NCBI RefSeq assembly: GCF_963678635.1
Contig: NC_087070.1
Span: 4,808,539 to 4,872,538, forward strand
Length of the DNA: 64,000 nt
From: Symsagittifera roscoffensis
Taxonomy: Eukaryota; Xenacoelomorpha; Acoela; Convolutidae
Reading direction: 5' to 3'
Shown: in pieces, positions 57,359 through 64,000 of the stretch
Position numbering within the stretch: the stretch's first letter is position 1
Layout of the letters: each line of letters opens with the position of its first letter
Program-made: the position numbers and the translations under genes
The notes under the pieces: model-generated
Told to the model about the DNA's origin: nothing
Databases searched by the model: none
Seen by the model: only the letters and a program-made list of their open reading frames with translations

Positions 57359-58120
57359 TTAAATAGTGGCAAAATCCATGGCATGGAAAAAGTTATTCTC
57401 GTTTCGAGTCCGTGACGAAGACCTGTGAGGCCTGCTGGACTGTTTCGGCTTCACTTCAGATACATTATTGGTAGTGCTCTGGTTGTTATTGCGTCTACTG
57501 TGGCTGGCAGTTAGAGCATAGCTCTGGTTAGTGGGGTTGTTTATATCTAGACTACTGAAACTGGTGGATATTCTGTCACCTGAGAAAGTGTCTTCCAGGC
57601 CGAACCCACTTTGGGATCCAGGCCAGGAACTTGCGCAACACTCGACAACAACTGTCGGCTGACCGGCGCGTCTTCTTCCATTTGGGTCTCGTATTGTGTT
57701 TACCGACGATGTGCAAGTTAAACTCTGAGATGATGCCGCGGCTGATGTTGCCGCCGCAGTATTAACAGCAGCGACACTTGGGATTGGAATTGGCGAACTG
57801 CTCGGACCAGCCGAGAAGTTTTGTTGCAAGTTTGTTGAGGAGCCCCCGACTGGACTCCGAGTGCGAGTTGTCGACGTTCCTACCGTACTGGATCTGTCGG
57901 ATGTTCTTGTAGATGTCACAGTCTTCGCTTGTTGTCCCGGAGGTGCCACCCAGGATAGTAGCACCGTGATGTCATCTGGTTTTCCCCCTGTGATGTTGAG
58001 TCCCGCCTCCAGACGTGCGAGTTTGCTGAAGGGGGAACTGTAGTGGGGATCCTGAGAAAACTTCCTCGCTTTGGTAGCCAGTCGCTCAACCGTGTCGCGC
58101 AACAGGTTCTCATCAGGAGG
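57359..58120 (-). CDS. PPTC7: PPTC7-type protein phosphatase, last exon
   Basis: After an acceptor (TTTTTTTTCAG at 58121 upward) the frame runs 253 codons to TAA at 57359. Residues 1-59 match the C-terminus of PPTC7, a PP2C-family Mn/Mg-dependent phosphatase of mitochondria: the FSQDPHYSSPFSKLA block and GGKPDDITVLLSWVA, whose DD supplies a metal ligand. It joins in frame to the exon at 60573-60702 (LHRK then PPDENLLRDT). The remaining ~194 residues are a Ser/Thr/Asn/Gln/Arg-rich, probably disordered extension absent from vertebrate PPTC7, which ends just after this catalytic block. The family acts on mitochondrial phosphoproteins and mitophagy receptors; the tail could be lineage-specific or reflect a different end isoform. 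Confidence 0.85.
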   Translation of the reverse strand, partial: PPDENLLRDTVERLATKARKFSQDPHYSSPFSKLARLEAGLNITGGKPDDITVLLSWVAPPGQQAKTVTSTRTSDRSSTVGTSTTRTRSPVGGSSTNLQQNFSAGPSSSPIPIPSVAAVNTAAATSAAASSQSLTCTSSVNTIRDPNGRRRAGQPTVVVECCASSWPGSQSGFGLEDTFSGDRISTSFSSLDINNPTNQSYALTASHSRRNNNQSTTNNVSEVKPKQSSRPHRSSSRTRNENNFFHAMDFATI

Positions 58121-58699
58121 CTGAAAAAAAATCAGTCAAACAAAAAACTCCACAAAGCAAGATCCACACTGTACTATGCAATTATCGGACGTCTTAATTT
58201 TCTGAAATAGTTCTGACCTTGACACAGTGAAACAGAAGAAAGAACACTTCAGTTTAAAAATTCTTTTTACATAAATTAACAAAAAAAGATCGAAAGTCAA
58301 CATACACCTGGGAAAGAACTCCTCCTCCAAAACTGAGCTACAGCTGTTCACAAAGTGGCTTTCATTCAAGCTAAAGCCGACAGAAATTCAATTGGTTCCC
58401 TAAAGTAACACCACCCATAAATTGCGCGTTAACCATTCTGTACCATGCTGATATTGTGAAACAGAATTGAAACCGCAAACAAATTTTACAGAGGCGAAGT
58501 TGCACTTCGCATACACAAGCAAAAACACCACCGATAACGCTACTGGGAAAAACTGAATGCTTAAAACTTTGAGTCTACAAAATTTTCTAAGTGACCCACG
58601 CCAATTATGAGTCTACATAATTGCTAAGTGACACAAGCCAATTATGACGCATAAGCAGTACCAGTCAACTTGGAAAAAATTTCATTAAAAACATCCAAC

Positions 58700-58790
58700 C
58701 CTGACCAGGTTCGAACCCTCTTATTTTGTTGCTTGTCTCCTTCCCTACTTCTACGCTACAGATCCATGATAACTTGAAGCTGAAGTGTTA
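58700..58790 (-). repeat. Possible tRNA-derived SINE head
   Basis: On the - strand an A-box-like TGTAGCGTAGAAGTAGGG is followed about 30 bases later by GGGTTCGAACCTGG, a good B box of RNA polymerase III promoters. The cloverleaf is not intact, so it is more likely a decayed SINE than a tRNA gene. Confidence 0.35.
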
Positions 58791-58837
58791 TTTGTAATAT
58801 AATAGTCTGTGTTAATATCCTTAGCATTGGCTGTACT

Positions 58838-58895
58838 TGAACACTTTCAACATGAACACTTTCAAAAATGAACACTTTCAACATGAACACATTTG
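58838..58895. repeat. Short tandem repeat
   Basis: The phrase gaacactttcaacat occurs four times with small changes. Confidence 0.65.
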
Positions 58896-59029
58896 TTGCA
58901 AGTATATTTGCGCCGCAAAAATATGTGCGACTTAGGTTCGAAAAGAAAAGAGTTCATACTATAACACAAGCTTCGCTTGTATAAAAATTGCATTTGAACT
59001 GTCAAAAGAGCAAACCAAAATAAATGCGC

Positions 59030-59580
59030 TTTTTAGAGGTCAGATTATTTGAATATCTTCAAATCCTTAACTTCAAAACAATTTTCATTCAGCAGCAATC
59101 CAACATTGGATTTTTCAATAGAAACGAACACATGAAATGCCGGCAAAAAGGCAAACACGAAACTTCAAAGAACTATTTCTAACGAAATTTCAAAGAACTA
59201 TTTCTAAGGTCAGAATTAATTGTACAAAGATACAATACCAAATTAATGGCAATATCGGTGACCTTGAGCAATTAAATCGGCCAAAAAAAGAGCATTTTAT
59301 TTAGAGGTCAGATTATTTGAATTTAGAGGTCAGATTATATGAATATCTTCAAGCCCTTAACTTCAAAACAATTTTCGTTCAGCAGCAACCCAACATTAGA
59401 TTTTACAATAGAAACGAACACATAAAATTCCGGCAAAAAGGCAAACACGAAACTTCAAAGAACTTTTCCTTAACTTCAAAACAATTTTCATTCAGCAGCA
59501 ATCCAACACTAGATTTTTCAATAGAAACGAACACATAAAATGCCGACAAAAAGGCAAACACGAAACTTCAAAGAACTACA
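59030..59580. repeat. Direct-repeat family in the PPTC7 intron
   Basis: A ~140 bp phrase (gaggtcagattatttgaatatcttcaa through gcaaacacgaaacttcaaag) occurs near 59035, 59330 and 59468, and a linked ~80 bp phrase (ggtcagaatta to gtgaccttgagcaatta) near 59210 and again near 60244. Confidence 0.65.
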
Positions 59581-59649
59581 GTGCTGATTTAAATTAACCG
59601 GACAAAACGCGTTTAACTTGAAATTTAAAACGCGTTTTTCTCAAATTGG

Positions 59650-60240
59650 ATTGAGTTTAGGTGAAAACTTATGAAGACAAAACTTGCTTAAAATTTTAGC
59701 AGAATTAATATGGTGTAATTTGTTTTGCAAAATTCGGTCCCGAAATTTTACCCCAAAAATGGGTCATTTTGGCTTTTCTTAGCTTATCAAAAATTACGCC
59801 GAAAATACCTGGCCGATCACAGACATAGTTATACCAAAGTGAGCCCCTTACGTAGCCCAACAAACTTTAAAAAGGGTATATTCTCCAAAAAAAATTGCAA
59901 ATTGTTTAAAAATTGTTTTTAAACAAAAAGTTGGCATTTTATATAGTAAAAACGAACTTTTTTGCCTATCAAACAAAAATAAATTAACTTAAACAATGTT
60001 TTGGAGAATATACCCTTTTTAAAGTTTGTTGGGCTACGTAAGGGGCTCACTTTGATATAATTATGTCTGTGATCGACTGGGTATTTTTGGCGTAATTTTT
60101 GATTAACTTAGAAAAGCCAAAATGGCCCATTTTTGGGGTAAAATTTTGGGCCCGAATTTCGCAAAACAAATTACACCATATTATTTCTGCTAAAATTTTT
60201 AGCAAGTTTTGCCTTCATAAGTTTTCTCCTAAACTCAATA
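59650..60240. repeat. Large fold-back element, arms ~240 bp
   Basis: The left arm (59650-59890) and right arm (59999-60239) are inverted copies with few mismatches, for example ccccttacgtagcccaac against gttgggctacgtaagggg, with a ~108 bp AT-rich spacer. There is no coding. It has the shape of a fold-back transposon or long MITE. Confidence 0.8.
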
Positions 60241-60243
60241 CAA

Positions 60244-60345
60244 GTTTTCTCCTTAACTCAAAGGTCAGAATTATTTGTAAAAAGATACAATGCCAAACTG
60301 ATGGCAATATCGGTGACCTTGAGCAATTAAACCGGTCAAAAACTA
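60244..60345. repeat. Copy of the intron direct-repeat phrase
   Basis: Matches about 59210-59290 (ggtcagaattatttgta to gaccttgagcaattaaa) with few differences; directly abuts the fold-back element. Confidence 0.6.
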
Positions 60346-60572
60346 TAGCAATTTAGGTTAATTAGTTTTATTTGGACACGCTTTTTGCATGTGGAAATCA
60401 GAGACCAAAATGAGCAGTTTTAGGTTAATTAATTTTGTTCAGATTTGTTGACCGAAAAGTTGAAGGACAAATCATGTACATAGTTACTAGCATCAGTTCT
60501 AGATGAATCCGTGAATACATCATAGATTTAGTGACTGAATGAATAAAACGAAGTGATTGGTGATGTTGGTAC

Positions 60573-60702
60573 CTTTCTGTGGAGCGAGTGCAGCTCGTTG
60601 AGAATGTGTGAGTCAGCGAGGTTGTCGAACAGTCCGTCTGTGGCCACCATCACAATGTCTCCCACCTGCAGCTGAAACCTCTCCTCGCTACAGTCCCCCA
60701 CC
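60573..60702 (-). CDS. PPTC7: PPTC7-type protein phosphatase, internal exon
   Basis: A 130 bp exon between acceptor GTTTGACAG and donor AAAG|GTACC. It encodes 43 residues, VGDCSEERFQLQ VGDIVMVATDGLFDNLADSHILNELHSLHRK, read from the second base. ATDGLFDN is the PP2C motif with a metal-binding aspartate and is nearly identical in PPTC7 proteins. The exon starts one base into a codon, so an upstream exon must end with two codon bases. No earlier exon is recognisable up to 64000, so the upstream intron exceeds 3.2 kb. Confidence 0.9.
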
Positions 60703-63700
60703 CTGTCAAACACATTTAAAACCATAAAAACCAACCAAAATAGAGCCAAGGAAAACTGTCTATTGAACACCAACAGTAGCCTTTTAACTAATTGCGTTTA
60801 ATAATGCATAATAATTTAACCCTCTCCGACTTCTAATTTACAGAAACATTCTAAGCTGAAGCATAACGCACTGATCAAAAATGACAATACGGAACCAACA
60901 CTGAAGCAAAATGGTTTTTTAAGTAATGTCTGTTTAAAATTTTGTTCCATCTACAATTTTTTCAGGCAAAATAAATTAGCACCGATAAACGTCAGCTGGG
61001 TTTAAGTAAATTTAATTATAAAGCCCTTTCACTTGTGAATCGATCGATTTTTAAAAACTTCCAAAACGTTGTCTTTACTTTTAAACAAATTTAGAGTAAA
61101 GAGCTGATGATGAATTTTTCAATCTCTACTTTATGTATCTAAAAAATGCGTTATACGGAAATTTAGGTGTTTTCAACTTGTTCACGAAGCTGCTTACATC
61201 TCCCTCCACATCGCCGAAAAACAGTGCGTTTTTTGAAAATAGTTTTTTTTAACATTCTTTTTGCAAAAAGAACTGTGCTCATAACTTAATGTGCTACTTA
61301 GACTGCAGCCGTCAACTCAAGCGCCAATTTAAAACTGAAATAATATACGTACCAAAATTTTTATTACAAAAATGTTGTTAAAAAAGACACAATTTAAATG
61401 GCAAAACCTCATCAATTGATTACAATGAGTAATAACGTACAACCAATTATCAATTTTGAAAAAAAAATTAATCAAGGATCTCTTACTACAAAAAAATGTG
61501 ATCCGAAAACTCCGATATGACCTAGATCAAAAACGTAAACGCAGTCTTTATTCACTAAAAATCACGTGCCATAGTCATAGTCAACAGACATTTGGAAACA
61601 GAGCCCAGGAACGCAAGTAAGCCGAACAAAAACTAATTATCTTTAAAAAAATCTATTGAATTTCAAAGAAGAACAAAGATAGCCTTAAAGCTCTTCGAAT
61701 TTCTAGAACAATTGCAGCCGACCAAAAAAGTGTTTATGATTGATATTTTTTTTGATAAAATCAACCCTAATTGTGAGAAAACTGGATCAATGTTATTTTT
61801 TAATTATAAATCTGATAAATAAATACCATTTCAGAATTTAGATGTCAAAATCTGTTCGGTAGAGGAGTTAACATTTGTTTTATCAAACGAAAACAACTGA
61901 TCTTAAAAATCAAAAGCCAAACTGCAAAAACCAAACTCCTAAAAAAAAAATCACCACGACTTCTATAAGAAATTTAACTACGTTCATACTCTTTATTAAA
62001 AAAACTGTCTCCAATTGTACCACTGCAGGATATCAACGAAACTTTTTTTAAACCTAGGTGAACTATAAATTTCGGTTTGGTGGAGGTATTTCGTAGTTCA
62101 GGAATCCAAAATTTAACAAGTCGCTAGAAATGCACAATCATTCTTTTTATGAAAGGGAAAGTTTAGATTATTTTATTGATTTAAAAAATGCACCGATGGG
62201 TTAAATGCGACTGGACATCACCCTTAGGGTTATTATATCTGTAGAAATTATTGATCTTCCAAAATCTTCTAGCTTTCGAATATAGCAATTTTGATACTTT
62301 TTTTGATATTTTATAAAACTTTTATTATACTTATGAACTTTTATTATACTTTTATTATATTTTTGAATTTTACCGAAAAAATGCTCCTAAAGCTCCTTGA
62401 ATTTCAAGAACAATTTATGATTGGTGCTTTTTTTTTAAATTAACCGAATTTAAAAAACTGGATCAATAAGTAAATCTTTAATTTCGCACTGAAATCTGAA
62501 ATTTTATGCCACTTTCGAAACTAGAAGTCAATCACGTTTTTCGTGACTTTTACACTTTTGCTGTTCGATAGAGGAGTTTGATTTCATTTTCACTAATCAA
62601 AAGTCAAACCGCGAAAAATCAAAAATGAGCGTGATCAGATTTTAAGATTTAAGAACAACAAAAATCATCAAGACCTATTTAAAATAAAATAACTTCGTTC
62701 TTTTACACTTTTAAGAACCAAAAACATACTCAACAGAAGTCAGCATCCACTTTTCATGAAACCAAGCCAAAAAAAATAGCCAAGTGTCAGTTTGAAGTCA
62801 CAAAAACTTGGACGCAATTTGCCCCAAATTTCGCAATAGATTTCAAATTCTTACGAATTTTTTTGTTTAATTTTTACATAAATTATACAACTTGTAGGGG
62901 CAGACGCTTAGTTGATCCTAATATCCCCTGATCTGTCCTCTCCATGTTTCAGAATATTGTATCTTTATTTTTGTTAGAGAAATACATTCTTTGTTTCTTT
63001 CCAAGAGCTAGTTAAAAATCAAAATATATTTAAAAAATGCGGCGAACAAAGCTAGCTCTTCTCTGTAATATAAGTATCCAATTCTTTCGCTTGCAATGGT
63101 TATCAATGGTTTTAATTAAAAAGCTTAGAAAACTATATGAACGATTCAGGCAAGTCTAAAATATGCAATTGTCACAAAAACAACGGACATTATTTGCACC
63201 CCTAAAACTTAGAAATATCCAGCCACTTGTTTTTACTACAGCATGGATTTCATTTCATCAATCAGGTCAATTTTTAATTGACTTGAATAGGGCAAGAAAA
63301 CGGAAGCGTTGTGGGAAATGGCATACTGACAAAGTGCTGCTAAATACTATCGAAGCTATTGTCCTACGAGATTGAAACACTCACTAATTTAACTAATTCT
63401 GGAGGTCTTTGAAAAATTTAACATCTGACAATAGATTGATTCAATCTGGAACGATTGCGTGTCAATGGCATGAAAATCAAAAAATTCCCTAATGGCTTGT
63501 CTTCCATGCAACTGTTGCAATGAGACTATTTTCAAGATGAAAATTTTGTGAACAAGGTAAAAAAATTTCTCATCACATATAACCAATTCCTTAGTAAAAG
63601 TATCAGATTTGCGAAATGAGCCAAATTGAGATTGTTAAAAAAGGCACGAGGTGATAATTTAAAACATGACTGATACTTAAAAAATCAACAAAACTACAAA

Positions 63701-64000
63701 CAAACTCATTTTTTCTCCTATAATGCGACTGAATGAAAATTCGTTGACTTATATTAATGGATAAATTCGCCGATTTCACAATTCTTTATACTAATCATCA
63801 CAAAAATCTTACTTGAAAACCTAATAAAAAAGATAATTGCACCAAGTTTTTCAAAAATTCACTGCGAGAAGGCTTTTACGATTTTTTAAATTGCACTATG
63901 ATTCATCAAGGTTGTTGATTCAACTATTGATTTGAGTACATGTATTTCGAAAAAACTTGGTTCCACCAATTTCCACGAAAATTTCACAACGTTTATAACG
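60703..64000 (-). other. Upstream intron of PPTC7, no exon seen
   Basis: AT-rich sequence on both strands. Expected PPTC7 blocks for the N-terminal metal site and the GDSG motif are not found. The open frames seen (such as 63163-63375 on +) show no domain. Confidence 0.55.

Larger units (their letters stand above)
58121..60572 (-). other. Intron of PPTC7, repeat-rich
   Basis: 2452 bp, donor GTACC after AAAG, acceptor TTTTCAG. It carries a possible SINE remnant, short tandem repeats, a direct-repeat family and a large fold-back element, listed separately. Confidence 0.75.

Noticed and set aside
58700-58790. Functional tRNA gene
   Set aside because: No acceptor-stem pairing or full cloverleaf can be drawn.
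63163-63375. 70-codon + strand ORF with a basic end
   Set aside because: No domain, inside a probable intron, length expected by chance.

Overview
The window looks like AT-rich animal nuclear DNA. Two host protein-coding genes with spliceosomal introns are readable: an AIG1/GIMAP-like GTPase gene on the + strand (exons 4259-5092, 5673-5763 and 42716-43112) and the 3' end of a PPTC7-type (PP2C family) mitochondrial phosphatase gene on the - strand (exons 60573-60702 and 57359-58120). Nothing bacterial is present: no operons of host genes, rRNA, intact tRNA or CRISPR. A tunicate, possibly a larvacean, is one candidate host (env-bearing Ty3/gypsy elements, an apparent non-GT intron), but the sequence alone does not settle this.

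About 70 percent of the window is retroelement. A ~36.5 kb insertion (5989-42499), oriented on the - strand and bounded by two ~412 bp LTRs, fills the second intron of the GTPase gene. It is a Ty3/gypsy-type element (gag with CCHC knuckle, DSG protease, RT, RNase H, HHCC/DDE integrase with a GPY/F-like end) with an env-like glycoprotein and extra unassigned ORFs. It has been amplified internally at two scales: a 9.86 kb gag-to-3' unit in two complete copies (14786-24639, 24640-34504) plus a partial third, and a 1.87 kb leader plus gag-N unit in four copies (34470-41872). Copies share the same inactivating lesions and are far more alike than the two LTRs (about 16 differences in 412 bp), so the amplification probably happened on DNA after the element was already dead. 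The third partial copy (6403-14785) joins gag directly to env, with pol missing.

A second, more diverged relative (44237 to about 52925, + strand) lies head-to-head with the first, its 5' LTR facing the other 5' LTR across the last GTPase exon and a small tandem duplication (43302-44236) that repeats a 28-codon ORF. This second element is truncated inside integrase and has lost protease and RNase H catalytic residues.

The rest (1-4196, 52926-57358, 58121-60572, 60703-64000) is AT-rich intergenic or intronic DNA with fold-back and MITE-like repeats, a possible tRNA-derived SINE, short tandem repeats and a few weak exon-like patches. The most unusual points are the nested tandem amplification inside one LTR insertion, conserved hairpins in LTR and leader, stop/start-coupled small membrane ORFs after integrase, an unrecognised ORF after env, and the apparent GG-AG intron with matching ATCAG ends in the GTPase gene.
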